This document shows positions 44,167 through 53,061 of a DNA stretch of 64,000 nucleotides, one piece after another. Position 1 is the first letter of the stretch. Each line of letters opens with the position of its first letter. Location of the stretch: positions 2,790,001-2,854,000 of the forward strand of contig NC_020891.1 in the NCBI RefSeq assembly GCF_000355695.1, written 5' to 3'. The position numbers and the translations under genes were made by a program. Source of the stretch: Clavibacter nebraskensis NCPPB 2581. Lineage in GTDB: Bacteria; Actinomycetota; Actinomycetes; Actinomycetales; Microbacteriaceae. Under the pieces are notes generated by a model that worked only from the letters and a program-made list of their open reading frames with translations, had not been told where the DNA came from and did no database searches.

Positions 44167-45153
44167 TCAGCTGGCGTCGCTGTACCACTTGGAGACCAGG
44201 TGGTCGGCCTCCACGCGGCGGATGGTGCCCGAATGGGAGCGGAGCACGATGCTCGAGGTGCGGATCATGCCGCGGTGCCGGGTGACGCCCGCGACGAGCG
44301 CGCCGTCGGTGACGCCCGTGGCGACGAAGTACGCATTGTCGCCCGTGACGAGGTCGTCCTGGTCGAGGATCCGGTTGAGGTCGTGGCCCGCGTCGACCGC
44401 GCGCTGCCGCTCGGCGTCGTCCTTGGGCGCGAGGCGCGAGAGGAGCACGCCGCCGAGCGCCTTGATCGCGCACGCCGTGATGATGCCCTCGGGGGTGCCG
44501 CCGATGCCGACGCACATGTCGATGCGCGAGTCGGGGCGTGCCGCGTTGATGCCGCCGGCGACGTCGCCGTCGAGCAGGAGTCGGGTGGAGGCGCCGGCCG
44601 CGCGGATCTGCGCGATGAGGTCCGCGTGCCGGGGCCGGTCGAGCACGGCGACCTGCATGTCCTCGACCGCGAGGCCCTTCGCATCGGCCAGCGCGCGGAT
44701 GTTGTCGCCGATGGGGCGGTCGAGGTCGACGACGCCGCGACCCTCGGGGCCGGTGACGAGCTTGTCCATGTAGAAGACGGCCGACGGGTCGAACATGCTG
44801 CCGCGGTCGCTCACCGCGATGACGGAGAGGGCGTTCATGCGGCCGGCGGCGGTGAGGCTCGTGCCGTCGATGGGATCCACCGCGATGTCGCACGCGGGGC
44901 CGAAGCCGTTGCCGACGTGCTCGCCGTTGAAGAGCATCGGCGCCTCGTCCTTCTCGCCCTCGCCGATGACGACGAGGCCGTCGAAGGCGACGGTGCCGAG
45001 GAACTTGCGCATCGCGTCGACCGCGGCGCCGTCGGCGGCGTTCTTGTCGCCCTTGCCGATGAAGGGAGCGGAGCGGATGGCGGCGGCCTCGGTGGCTCGG
45101 ACGAGCTCCATCCCGAGGTTGCGATCCGGATTCGAGTAGTTCTCCTCGGTCAT
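44167..45153 (-). CDS. glpX: Fructose-1,6-bisphosphatase class II
   Basis: 328 residues, the normal GlpX size. Metal and substrate motifs are IGEGEKDEAPML, DIAVDPIDGTSLT and GIGGTPEGIITACAIKALGG. It hydrolyses fructose 1,6-bisphosphate in gluconeogenesis and is usually the only FBPase in actinobacteria. GGAGG precedes the ATG. It is transcribed leftward with the esterase following. Confidence 0.95.
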   Translation of the reverse strand: MTEENYSNPDRNLGMELVRATEAAAIRSAPFIGKGDKNAADGAAVDAMRKFLGTVAFDGLVVIGEGEKDEAPMLFNGEHVGNGFGPACDIAVDPIDGTSLTAAGRMNALSVIAVSDRGSMFDPSAVFYMDKLVTGPEGRGVVDLDRPIGDNIRALADAKGLAVEDMQVAVLDRPRHADLIAQIRAAGASTRLLLDGDVAGGINAARPDSRIDMCVGIGGTPEGIITACAIKALGGVLLSRLAPKDDAERQRAVDAGHDLNRILDQDDLVTGDNAYFVATGVTDGALVAGVTRHRGMIRTSSIVLRSHSGTIRRVEADHLVSKWYSDAS

Positions 45154-45211
45154 GTGAGTTCCTCCCGTAGAGACGTGCGCGGGCGGCTCCGTCGACTCCG
45201 CAGGTGCGTCC

Positions 45212-46357
45212 CTACGATCCTACGGCGGGGGTGCGGTCCTTCCCGCTGCCGCCCGCGATGTACCGGACCATCACGTTGAGCGTCGCGACGAACGGCACCG
45301 CGAAGAGGGCGCCCGCGACGCCGCCGACGTAGGATCCCGCGGCCACGGCCAGCACGACGGCGAGCGGGTGCACGTGCACGGCCCCGCCCATCACGAGCGG
45401 CTGGAGCACGTGCGACTCGAGCAGGTGCACGCCGATGACGGCGGCCAGCATGATCACGGCCTGGAGCGGGCCCACGAACACGAGCGCGATGACCACCGCG
45501 AACGCGCCCGACACGATGGCGCCCACGACCGGGATGAACGAGGCGAGGAACACGAGCACCGCGATGGGGATCGCGAGCGGGAGGCCGAGCAGCCACGCGG
45601 CGATGCCGATGCCGACCGCGTTGCCGGCCGCCACGAAGATCTGCACGCGCGTGAACGCGGAGAGCGTGCCCCAGCCCGCGCGGCCCGCGCCGTCGATGGC
45701 GGAGCGGGCGCGACGGGGGAAGACGGAGACGACGAAGCGCCAGATCCCGCGGCCGTCGATGAGCACGATGACGATGGTGAAGAACGCGAGGAGCGCGCCC
45801 GTGACGAGGTGGCCGACGCCCAGCCCCGCGTCGAGCGCGCCGGTGAGGAGGGCCTCGCGGCTGTTCTCGAGGGCCTTGCCCGCGGACGCGAGCAGCGCGT
45901 CGTAGTCGGACGGCACCACGTTGAAGGGCGGCTGCGCGAGGAGGTCGCGGACGGACTCGAACCGGTCCATCGCCTCGCGCTGCAGGGTGGGGATGCCCGT
46001 GCGGATCTGCGTGACGAGCAGGAGCACGAGCCCGGAGATGACGACCGCGGTGCCGAGCAGCGTCGACGTGATGGCGAGCCAGGCGGGCCAGCGGCGCTTC
46101 CTCAGCGCGCCCACGAGCGGCTCCAGCAGCGCGCAGATGAGGAGGCCGACGAGGAACGGGATCACCACCTCCTTGACCGCGACGAGGATCCACACGGCGG
46201 CCGCCACCGCGATGCCGATGACGAGCAGGCGCCACGACCACTCGGCCGCGAGCAGGACGCCCGGGGTGACGCCGCGCTCGGCGGCGCGGCCGGCGTGCGG
46301 GGCGGCGGGCGCGGCGGGGTCGGGCGCGCCCGGCGAGGGCTCGACGTCGTGGGACAT
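45212..46357 (-). CDS. AI-2E family transporter
   Basis: 381 residues with about eight TM helices. The N-terminal pair is LLVIGIAVAAAVWILVAVKE and VVIPFLVGLLICALLEPLVG; the C-terminal block contains FLASFIPVVGAIVSGAFAVV and HLLESHVLQPLVMG, the typical family signature. Members export autoinducer-2-like or other small molecules, or act as Na+/H+ antiporters; specificity cannot be predicted. GGAG lies nine bases before the ATG. Confidence 0.87.
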   Translation of the reverse strand: MSHDVEPSPGAPDPAAPAAPHAGRAAERGVTPGVLLAAEWSWRLLVIGIAVAAAVWILVAVKEVVIPFLVGLLICALLEPLVGALRKRRWPAWLAITSTLLGTAVVISGLVLLLVTQIRTGIPTLQREAMDRFESVRDLLAQPPFNVVPSDYDALLASAGKALENSREALLTGALDAGLGVGHLVTGALLAFFTIVIVLIDGRGIWRFVVSVFPRRARSAIDGAGRAGWGTLSAFTRVQIFVAAGNAVGIGIAAWLLGLPLAIPIAVLVFLASFIPVVGAIVSGAFAVVIALVFVGPLQAVIMLAAVIGVHLLESHVLQPLVMGGAVHVHPLAVVLAVAAGSYVGGVAGALFAVPFVATLNVMVRYIAGGSGKDRTPAVGS

Positions 46358-46558
46358 GGCGGTGCTCCGATCTCGATGCGCAGGAGGCGGGCCCTCGCTC
46401 GGAGGAGTGCCCGGCGCCCATCATGGCGGGGCGCGCGGGTCGGCGACCCGCGATGTCCCGCATGCGTGCGCATGAGGATCCTCCGCGCCGCTGTGCGGGA
46501 TCCGAGCGTGGCGCCGGGAGCCGCCGTGCCGGTCAGCGCGCCCCGGCCGCCGCGCGGG

Positions 46559-47284
46559 TCAGCGCGTCGCCGCGACCCGCCCCGCCGGCGGCGCGCCGGC
46601 GGCATCATCGACACCCGCGATCCGCCCGTCCACCACCGTGACGAGCCGGTCGAGCGCCCCGCGGTGCACGAGGTCGTGGGTCACGAGCAGGGTCGCGGTG
46701 CCCTGGCCGTGGGTCAGCTGCGCGATGAGGTCCATGATCTCGGCGCCGCGCTCCTGGTCGAGCGCGCTCGTGGGCTCGTCGACGAGGAGCACGGACGGGT
46801 CGTTCACGAGCGCGCGGGCGATGGCGACGCGCTGCCGCTGCCCGCCGGAGAGCTGCGCGGGGCGCTTGCCGGCGTGCGCCATCAGGCCCACCGCGTCGAG
46901 CAGGGCGTCGGCGCGGCGGCGGACGGCGGCGCGCCGACCGCGCCCGCCGCCGCCGAGCTCCGCCATCACGAGCAGCTGCTCGCGCGCCGTGAGCGACGGC
47001 ACGAGGTTCGACTGCTGGAACACGATCCCGATGCCTTCCCGGCGCAGCGCCGTCGCCTCCTTCCTGCTGAGGGTCGCGGCGTCGACGTCGCCGATCAGCA
47101 CGCGGCCGGAGTCGGGCCGGATCAGGGTGGCGGCGACCGCGAGGATCGAGGACTTGCCGGATCCGGACGGCCCGGTGATCCCGGTGACGACGCCCGCGGG
47201 CGCCGTGAGCGAGACGTGGTCGACCGCGGTGATGCGGGAGTCCCCGTCGGGGAAGGTGAGGGTGACGTCGTCGAGGTGGATCAT
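46559..47284 (-). CDS. ABC exporter ATPase (MacB/LolD type)
   Basis: 241 residues with Walker A GPSGSGKSS, Q-loop FQQSNLVPSL, signature LSGGQRQR, Walker B VLLVDEPTS and the H-loop TH. The LolD/MacB-like pattern fits the FtsX-type permease whose stop overlaps this start (ATGA). The pair probably exports a peptide, lipid or toxic compound rather than importing sugar. A divergent two-component system lies just upstream. Confidence 0.92.
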   Translation of the reverse strand: MIHLDDVTLTFPDGDSRITAVDHVSLTAPAGVVTGITGPSGSGKSSILAVAATLIRPDSGRVLIGDVDAATLSRKEATALRREGIGIVFQQSNLVPSLTAREQLLVMAELGGGGRGRRAAVRRRADALLDAVGLMAHAGKRPAQLSGGQRQRVAIARALVNDPSVLLVDEPTSALDQERGAEIMDLIAQLTHGQGTATLLVTHDLVHRGALDRLVTVVDGRIAGVDDAAGAPPAGRVAATR

Positions 47285-48366
47285 CGGTTGCTCCCGAGTG
47301 CGGTGAGGGGGTCGGCGTGGGTGACGGTGCGGAGCGCGACGGCGGCGCCGGCGAGCCCGAGGACGGCCATGGCGGCCGCCGGGAGGAGGGTGGTGAGCGG
47401 GCTCAGCAGGAACGGGAGGGCGCCGCCGGCGAGCGATCCGAGGCCGACGACCGCGGCCATCCCGACGCCGATGCCCAGCACCAGGACGACGAGCGCCTGT
47501 CCGAGCGCGTCGCGTATCAGCGACGCGTCGGACGCGCCGAGCGCCTTCAGCACGGCGACGTCGCCCGCCCGCTGCATGGTCCACACGGTGAAGAACGCGC
47601 CGACGACGAGGGCGGAGACGCCGAACAGCATCGCGATCATGAGGGCGAGGGATCCGATCTCCGACTTGAAGGTCTCGAGCGCGCCGAGGCTCGCGAGGGC
47701 CGGCGAGGCGGAGGTGCGGGTGGCGCTCGCGGCGGCGGCCCAGTCCGGGGATCCGGAGACGGCGAGCACGGTCGCGTCGCCGTCGCCGCCGAGCCGCCGG
47801 TCGGCGTCTGCCCAGGCGGCCGGCGTCAGCGCGACGACGGGGGTGTGGCTGTAGGAGGCGTCGCCGCCGACCGACGCGACGTCGTAGGCGGCGCCCGCGA
47901 TCGTGATCCGGTCGCCGACCGCCGCGTGCAGCGCGTGCGCCGCCTCCGACGACAGGCCGACCTCGTCGTCCGCGGTGGGAGCCAGGGCCGTGACCGTGGA
48001 GGCGGGCGCGCCGTGCGGGACCCCGAACAGGGCGACGGCGACCGCATCCGCATCCGCTCCCGACACGGTCGCCCGACCCTGCGCGATGCCGACGGGCGTG
48101 ACGGCCGTGACGCCCGCGGTGCCGCGCCACGCGGCGACCGTGGCGTCGTCGAGCGAGGACTGCGCGAACGACGGCTGGCCGGAATCCGGCTGCGCGAGCA
48201 CGAGGCGGTCGCCGGGGAGAGCGAGCACGGCCGACACGTCCTGCGCGGCGAGCCCGCCGGTGAGGCCCGCGAGGAACCCCACGAGCAGGGTGATGAGGGC
48301 GACGACCGCGCCGATGAGCACGAACCTGCCCCGGGCGAATCGGAGATCACGCCAGGCGACGAACAC
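47281..48366 (-). CDS. ABC exporter permease (FtsX/MacB type)
   Basis: 361 residues from GTG 48366, preceded by GGAAGGA. An N-terminal TM (FVLIGAVVALITLLVGFLAG), a ~190-residue extracytoplasmic domain, then three C-terminal TMs (LALMIAMLFGVSALVVGAFF, ALVVLVLGIGVGMAAVVG, LLPAAAMAVLGLAGAAVAL) give the four-TM MacB topology. It is first in a two-gene operon with its ATPase, divergent from the histidine kinase with ~150 bases between. Confidence 0.9.
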   Translation of the reverse strand: MFVAWRDLRFARGRFVLIGAVVALITLLVGFLAGLTGGLAAQDVSAVLALPGDRLVLAQPDSGQPSFAQSSLDDATVAAWRGTAGVTAVTPVGIAQGRATVSGADADAVAVALFGVPHGAPASTVTALAPTADDEVGLSSEAAHALHAAVGDRITIAGAAYDVASVGGDASYSHTPVVALTPAAWADADRRLGGDGDATVLAVSGSPDWAAAASATRTSASPALASLGALETFKSEIGSLALMIAMLFGVSALVVGAFFTVWTMQRAGDVAVLKALGASDASLIRDALGQALVVLVLGIGVGMAAVVGLGSLAGGALPFLLSPLTTLLPAAAMAVLGLAGAAVALRTVTHADPLTALGSNR

Positions 48367-48515
48367 GATGGATCCTTCCGGCGCCGGGGTCCCTCCCCGC
48401 CGCCGTCATCAGCCTCACCGTCGGGCTCCGCGCATCCATCGGGGAGAGGTCTGCTCCCTCCTTCCCACTTTCGATTGATCCGCTCCCGCGCTCGCCGCCG
48501 TACGCTCCAGGGGAC

Positions 48516-49694
48516 ATGGCCCACAGCACCCTCTCCCCCGTGTTCGTGGGGCTCCGCACCGGACTGCACGTGCTCGTCGCGGCGCTCGTCGCGCTCGTGG
48601 TGGTGCGCGTGCTCGTCGCGGATTCGCCGCGCACCGGGCCCGCGCTCGCGCTGACGTCCGCGTTCGCCGTGCTCTACCTGCTCGGCGCGCGGGTGCGGCT
48701 CGTGCGCGCGTCGCGCCGGGCGGCCGTCGGCGCCGTGTGGATCACCGCGCTCACCGTGGCGTGGATCGCGCTCCTCGTGCTCGTGCCGGACGCGGCCTAC
48801 CTCGTCTTCCCGCTCTTCTTCCTCTACCTGCACACGCTGCCGCGCGCCGCCGGGCCGATCGCCGTGGTCGTCGCGACGCTCGTCGCGGTCGTGGCGCTCG
48901 GGCTGCACGGCGGCTTCACCATCGGCGGCGTGATCGGCCCGCTCGTCGGCGCGGGCGTCGCGCTGCTCATCGGCCTCGGCTACCGGGCGCTCGCGCGGGA
49001 GTCGGCCGAGCGGGAGGCGCTCCTCGCGGAGCTCATCGCCACGCGCGACCTGCTCGCCGCGACGGAGCGGGAGCAGGGGGTGCTGACGGAGCGCGCGCGG
49101 CTCGCACGGGAGATCCACGACACCGTCGCGCAGGGCCTCAGCAGCATCCAGATGCTGCTGCACGCGGCCGAGGCGGCCGACGGCGACCGGCCGGGCCTCG
49201 ACCACATCCGCCTGGCCCGCGCGACCGCGGCCGACGGGCTCGCCGACACGCGCCGCTTCATCCGGGAGCTCGCACCGCCTTCGCTCGACGCGGGGCTCGG
49301 CGCGGCGCTCGTCCGGCTGAGCGCGCAGTGGCGCCGGGAGGGGCTCCGCATCGACGTCGCCGTCCCGCCGCTCGAGCAGCCGCTGCCGATGGACGTGCAG
49401 ACGGCCCTGCTGCGGATCGCCCAGGGCGCCGTGGCCAACGTCGCGCAGCACGCCGACGCGAGCGTCGTGGAGATCGGCCTCGCGGTCACGGCGACGCACG
49501 CGACCCTCACGGTGCGCGACGACGGCGCGGGCTTCGACCCGGCCCGGGCGGCCGCGGACGCCGGCGCCTCCGACTCGTTCGGCCTCCGCGCGATGGCGCA
49601 GCGCGTGGAGCAGCTCGGCGGCGCGCTCGACGTCGACAGCGCTCCCGGCCGGGGCACCACCATCACCGCGATCCTGGAGGTCGGGCAGTCGTGA
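48516..49694 (+). CDS. Sensor histidine kinase (HisKA_3 family)
   Basis: 392 residues. About six N-terminal hydrophobic segments (~13-165) form an intramembrane-type sensor with almost no external loop. The phosphoacceptor His is in RLAREIHDTVAQGLSSIQ, and the GHKL ATPase domain holds VANVAQHADAS and DDGAGFDP. This is the NarX/LiaS/DesK type. Its stop overlaps the response-regulator start (GTGA). Divergence from an ABC exporter suggests that it senses membrane or drug stress and induces that exporter. Confidence 0.92.
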   Translation: MAHSTLSPVFVGLRTGLHVLVAALVALVVVRVLVADSPRTGPALALTSAFAVLYLLGARVRLVRASRRAAVGAVWITALTVAWIALLVLVPDAAYLVFPLFFLYLHTLPRAAGPIAVVVATLVAVVALGLHGGFTIGGVIGPLVGAGVALLIGLGYRALARESAEREALLAELIATRDLLAATEREQGVLTERARLAREIHDTVAQGLSSIQMLLHAAEAADGDRPGLDHIRLARATAADGLADTRRFIRELAPPSLDAGLGAALVRLSAQWRREGLRIDVAVPPLEQPLPMDVQTALLRIAQGAVANVAQHADASVVEIGLAVTATHATLTVRDDGAGFDPARAAADAGASDSFGLRAMAQRVEQLGGALDVDSAPGRGTTITAILEVGQS

Positions 49695-50311
49695 TCCGCA
49701 TCGTCATCGCCGACGACCACCCCGTCGTCCGCGCCGGGCTCCACGCCGTGCTCGACGCCGCGGCCGACATCGACGTCATCGGGGAGGCGGCGACGCCCGA
49801 GGAGGCCGTCGCGCTCGCCGCGTCCGAGGATCCGGACCTCGTGCTGATGGACCTCCAGTTCGGCCAGGAGCGCACGGGCGCCGACGCGACCCGGCAGATC
49901 CGGGCGGCCGAGGCGGCGCCGTACGTGCTGATCCTCACCAACTACGACAGCGACGGCGACATCCTCAGCGCGGTCGAGGCGGGCGCCAGCGGCTACCTCC
50001 TCAAGGACGCGCCGCCCGCGGAGCTGCTCGCGGCGGTGCGCGCGGCCGCCGCCGGCGAGAGCGCGCTGGCGCCCGCGGTCGCGAGCCGCCTCCTCGCCCG
50101 GATGCGCGCCCCGCGCGTGAGCCTGTCGTCGCGCGAGATCGAGGTGCTCCGGCTCGTCGCCGACGGCGCGTCGAACACCGACGTGGCCGCGCGCCTCCAC
50201 ATCACCGACGCGACCGTGAAGTCGCACCTCGTGCACGTCTTCTCGAAGCTCGGCGTGAGCTCGCGCACTGCTGCGGTCGCGGCGGCGCGGGAGCTGGGGG
50301 TGCTGCGCTGA
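49691..50311 (+). CDS. NarL/LuxR-family response regulator
   Basis: 206 residues from GTG 49691. The receiver domain has acidic pocket IADDHPVVRAG, phospho-acceptor Asp in LVLMDLQFG, and Lys in GYLLKDAPP. The LuxR-type helix-turn-helix is LSSREIEVLRLVADGASNTD with DATVKSHLVHVFSKLG. Cognate to the upstream kinase; probable target is the divergent ABC exporter promoter at 48367-48515. Confidence 0.93.
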   Translation: MIRIVIADDHPVVRAGLHAVLDAAADIDVIGEAATPEEAVALAASEDPDLVLMDLQFGQERTGADATRQIRAAEAAPYVLILTNYDSDGDILSAVEAGASGYLLKDAPPAELLAAVRAAAAGESALAPAVASRLLARMRAPRVSLSSREIEVLRLVADGASNTDVAARLHITDATVKSHLVHVFSKLGVSSRTAAVAAARELGVLR

Positions 50312-50496
50312 CGCGCAATTTCGGCCGATCTACCGTACGCCGGTCAAGGAGAGGTGCACTCACGTACAAGCACCGAGTGGATTCGCCACCCCAGAGCAGG
50401 GCCGTTTACTTCGTCAGCCGTTTCGGCCCCATCGAAGCGCACTGGCACAAGGGAGCACATCGAGGCAGTGAGAGCGGTTGCCGGAGCCAGATGGCA

Positions 50497-51219
50497 TCAC
50501 CAGCACCATCTGCGCTTCTTCTCTTTCGTCCCAGCTGGAATCGCCTGCGGAAGGGCCTTCAGCCAAGTCGCCGCTCTCGCGCGCATCCGATCTTCGCCGG
50601 TTGCACGTTCGTTCTGCCGACGCCAGAACGTGATCAGGATGGCCGCTGAGGCGGCCACGCCGACCAGAGCGATGACCGCCCGCAAGTCCGCCCAGATGTT
50701 GTCGCCCATCGCGGAGTAGTAATCCTTGCCTGCCGCAGAAGCAGACTCATAGAGCTCCCTCAGCTGCTGTTCTGAGACCGCGAACTTCGGATTCGCCTGT
50801 CGTTCCAATTGCGCCGTCCTCGCAAATTCCGTCAGCTGCCGATCCGTGGCATCCATTTCGCGTTCTAGCTGGAGGATCCTCGCCGAGCTCACGCCGGGAT
50901 CAATGAGCATCTCGAGCGCCGGCGGTACCAAAAGTGCAGAAATCGCGACGAGGACCGATATCAACGTGATCAACGTAGATCGAAACGCCGCCACCTGCTT
51001 GCTTTCATGCACTTCCGCGATCTCCTGAAGAGTGAACAAGAGAAGCGTTCGATGGGCCGGGGGCGCTGCTTCATACTTGCCGATCTCGACAAGTACCTCG
51101 TCGGCCGAGAAGGCCTTCGAACACAGCCGCTTTGCCTCCGCGCTACCTGTCCCAGCCGCTGAGAGTGGAACAGCAGTCGTGAGACTCGGGCTACTTTTCA
51201 TCTTCTTTGGTCGCGCCAT
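50497..51219 (-). CDS. Hypothetical membrane protein, low GC
   Basis: 240 residues. A basic N-terminus, an amphipathic region, a hydrophobic segment (LITLISVLVAISALLVPPAL), a predicted coiled coil (RILQLEREMDATDRQLTEFA), and a second hydrophobic segment (LRAVIALVGVAASAAILITF) before a basic tail. GC is clearly below the surroundings and codon choice differs, indicating transfer. It lies just beyond the 3' end of tRNA-Ser. No family recognised. Confidence 0.65.
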   Translation of the reverse strand: MARPKKMKSSPSLTTAVPLSAAGTGSAEAKRLCSKAFSADEVLVEIGKYEAAPPAHRTLLLFTLQEIAEVHESKQVAAFRSTLITLISVLVAISALLVPPALEMLIDPGVSSARILQLEREMDATDRQLTEFARTAQLERQANPKFAVSEQQLRELYESASAAGKDYYSAMGDNIWADLRAVIALVGVAASAAILITFWRRQNERATGEDRMRARAATWLKALPQAIPAGTKEKKRRWCW

Positions 51220-51400
51220 TTGCCCGGATCTCCCAGTCCTTCATCACGCTCGCACGCATAGTGCGAGTCGACGAATGGTAAACGCGACAGCGACCACAGA
51301 CAAGGGTCGCGAGAACCCCCCAAAAGGGAATTGCTGTTTGACAGACGAGAAGCGTGGCGCGCGTCGGGCATGAGACCAGTCCAGACCGGTCAGCGCACGA

Positions 51401-51428
51401 CGAAGGGCCCCGGTCTCCCGGGGCCCTT
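51401..51428 (-). terminator. Hairpin downstream of tRNA-Ser
   Basis: A perfect 12-bp stem (GAAGGGCCCCGG and its complement) with a TCTC loop lies 45 bases beyond the tRNA 3' end on the transcribed side. Confidence 0.7.
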
Positions 51429-51473
51429 CACGCGGATGCCGGGCTGCGCGCGAGGCGCGGTGCCGGATCCATC

Positions 51474-51563
51474 TGGCGGTGGCGGTGGGATTTGAACCCA
51501 CGGTGGAGTCTCCCCCACACACGCTTTCGAGGCGTGCTCCTTAGGCCGCTCGGACACGCCACC
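51474..51563 (-). tRNA. tRNA-Ser (anticodon CGA)
   Basis: On the minus strand the gene begins GGTGGCGTGTCCGAGCGGCC and folds as a class II tRNA with a long variable arm. The anticodon loop is CTCGAAA within GCACGCCTCGAAAGCGTG, reading UCG. The T arm is GTGGGTTCAAATCCCAC and the acceptor stem GGTGGCG pairs with CGCCACC, followed by discriminator G and an encoded CCA (51474-51476). Confidence 0.95.
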
Positions 51564-51619
51564 GGGATCGAGTGTAGTACAGGGCGGCGCCGCGGCCGCA
51601 CGGGGCGGGCGGCGACGGA

Positions 51620-52201
51620 TCAGCGCGCGGGCGCCAAGGCGCGCACGCGGACGGGCGCCTCGACGCGCACCGGGACGGACGCGATGCGGGCCGCGCGCGG
51701 GAGCGTCACCGGCGTCGCCGCGTCGACCACGCGGATCCCCCGCACCTCGACCGCGGCCGGCACGGGCACCGCGATGAGGTCGCCGGCCGCGAGGTCGGCG
51801 GGGAGCCGCACGGCCTGGCCGCCGACCTCCGCGGGGCGGGCCGCGGCGGTGGACGCGCGGCCGATGAGCCGCGCCTCGGCCCACGCGCAGGCGAGGCCGG
51901 CGACGTCCGCGTCGACGAGGAGGGCGCGCGGGGAGACATCGGTCGCGGGGGCGACGGCGAGGACCCGCAGCACGACCGCCGAGGCCGATGCCGTCCGCGA
52001 CGCACGCGCGCCGCTGCCCCGCTCGACGGCGGCGGCCGTGGTCGTGCACGGCGTGCCGCGCTCCGCGACGAGCGCGACGAGGGACACGTCGCCGACGCGC
52101 AGGTCGGTCGTGGTGGCGACGGTGCCCGACGGCCAGAGGGCGGCGGCGAGCGGATCCGGGATGCTGCGGCGGAGCGACGGGAGGATCGCGGTGAGGGTCA
52201 T
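51620..52201 (-). CDS. Hypothetical protein
   Basis: 193 residues, MTLTAILPSLRRSIPDPLAA at the start, Ala/Val-rich and beta-strand-like throughout (VLRVLAVAPATDVSPRALLV, VGGQAVRLPADLAAGDLIAV). The C-terminal half resembles a small beta-barrel. The N-terminal motif (LPSLRRSIPDPL...WP) is reminiscent of conserved actinobacterial hypothetical proteins, but I cannot name the family. Transcribed in the same direction as tRNA-Ser, upstream of it. Confidence 0.65.
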   Translation of the reverse strand: MTLTAILPSLRRSIPDPLAAALWPSGTVATTTDLRVGDVSLVALVAERGTPCTTTAAAVERGSGARASRTASASAVVLRVLAVAPATDVSPRALLVDADVAGLACAWAEARLIGRASTAAARPAEVGGQAVRLPADLAAGDLIAVPVPAAVEVRGIRVVDAATPVTLPRAARIASVPVRVEAPVRVRALAPAR

Positions 52202-52369
52202 GGCAGCAGGTCTACCGCCGCGGACCTCGACGGGAGCCGACCCTGACGGAAGCCATGCGCCGGGCACGGCGACCCTCACGGGATCCGCACGGCCGGGGAC
52301 GACGCGGGCGCCCCGCCGCCGGAGCGGGCATGCTCGAGGGATCCCATCCGCTCGCCCCGAAGGAGACCC

Positions 52370-53011
52370 GTGCCCGAGAACCGCGACCCCTCTCTGCCCT
52401 GGCTCCTCTTCGACATCGGCGGGGTCCTCATCACGCGGCCCGACGACATTGGGGCGATCAGCCGCGCGCTCGATCCCGATGCCCCCGGTGGCGAGGACGC
52501 CGAGTCCCGCGTCCGCGACGCGTTCGACGCGCACCGCGAGCCGTACGACCGCGGCGGCAGCGCGCGGGAGTTCTGGGAGGCCGTCGCCCGCGACCTCGAC
52601 CTGCCCGCGCCCGGCGAGGACGACCTGGCGGAGCTCGTCGCGATCGAGCAGCGCCGCTGGGGAGCGCCGGACGACGAGACGCTCGCCGCCCTGGATCGCG
52701 CCGTCGCCGCGGGGTACCCGCTCGCCATCCTCTCCAACGCGCCGCACGAGCTCGCCGACGTGCTCGAGGATCCCGCGGGCTGGGGCGCCCGGTTCGAGGT
52801 CGTGCTGGTCAGCGCGCGCATCGGCATGGCCAAGCCCGACGCCGACGTCTGGCCGCACGCCGTGGAGCGCCTCGGCAGCCCGGCCGAGCGGATCGTGTTC
52901 GTGGACGACAAGCCGGCGAACGTCGACGCCGCCCGCGCGGCCGGCATCCACGCCCACGTCTGGGAGGGGCTCGGCACGCTCGACCGGATCCTCGACGGCA
53001 CGCTCGCCTGA
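52370..53011 (+). CDS. HAD-superfamily hydrolase
   Basis: 213 residues from GTG 52370 with AAGGAG upstream. The four HAD motifs are visible: LLFDIGGVLI (the second Asp is Gly, as in epoxide-hydrolase-like and some YihX-type HADs), AILSNAP, KPDADVW and VFVDDKPANVDAA. The cap between motifs I and II is helical, subfamily IA. The pattern suggests a sugar-phosphate or nucleotide phosphatase, although the missing second Asp in DxD weakens a phosphatase call. Confidence 0.82.
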   Translation: MPENRDPSLPWLLFDIGGVLITRPDDIGAISRALDPDAPGGEDAESRVRDAFDAHREPYDRGGSAREFWEAVARDLDLPAPGEDDLAELVAIEQRRWGAPDDETLAALDRAVAAGYPLAILSNAPHELADVLEDPAGWGARFEVVLVSARIGMAKPDADVWPHAVERLGSPAERIVFVDDKPANVDAARAAGIHAHVWEGLGTLDRILDGTLA

Positions 53012-53015
53012 CGCC

Positions 53016-53057
53016 CGCGCGCCGCGCGCCGCGCGCCGGGCGCCGGGCGCCGGGCGG
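53016..53057. repeat. Six tandem 7-bp GC-only units
   Basis: Three CGCGCGC units are followed by CGGGCGC, CGGGCGC and CGGGCGG. They fill the gap between the convergent HAD and ANTAR genes, immediately after both stops. This may be a slippage-prone or Z-DNA-prone tract. Confidence 0.8.
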
Positions 53058-53061
53058 AACG

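Noticed and set aside
52370-53011. HAD hydrolase as the missing GmhB heptose phosphatase
   Set aside because: The gene is 32 kb from the heptose genes, lacks the DxD second Asp and the GmhB zinc-binding cysteines.
53016-53057. CRISPR-like array
   Set aside because: Repeat units are 7 bp without spacers; a simple tandem repeat. No cas genes in the window.
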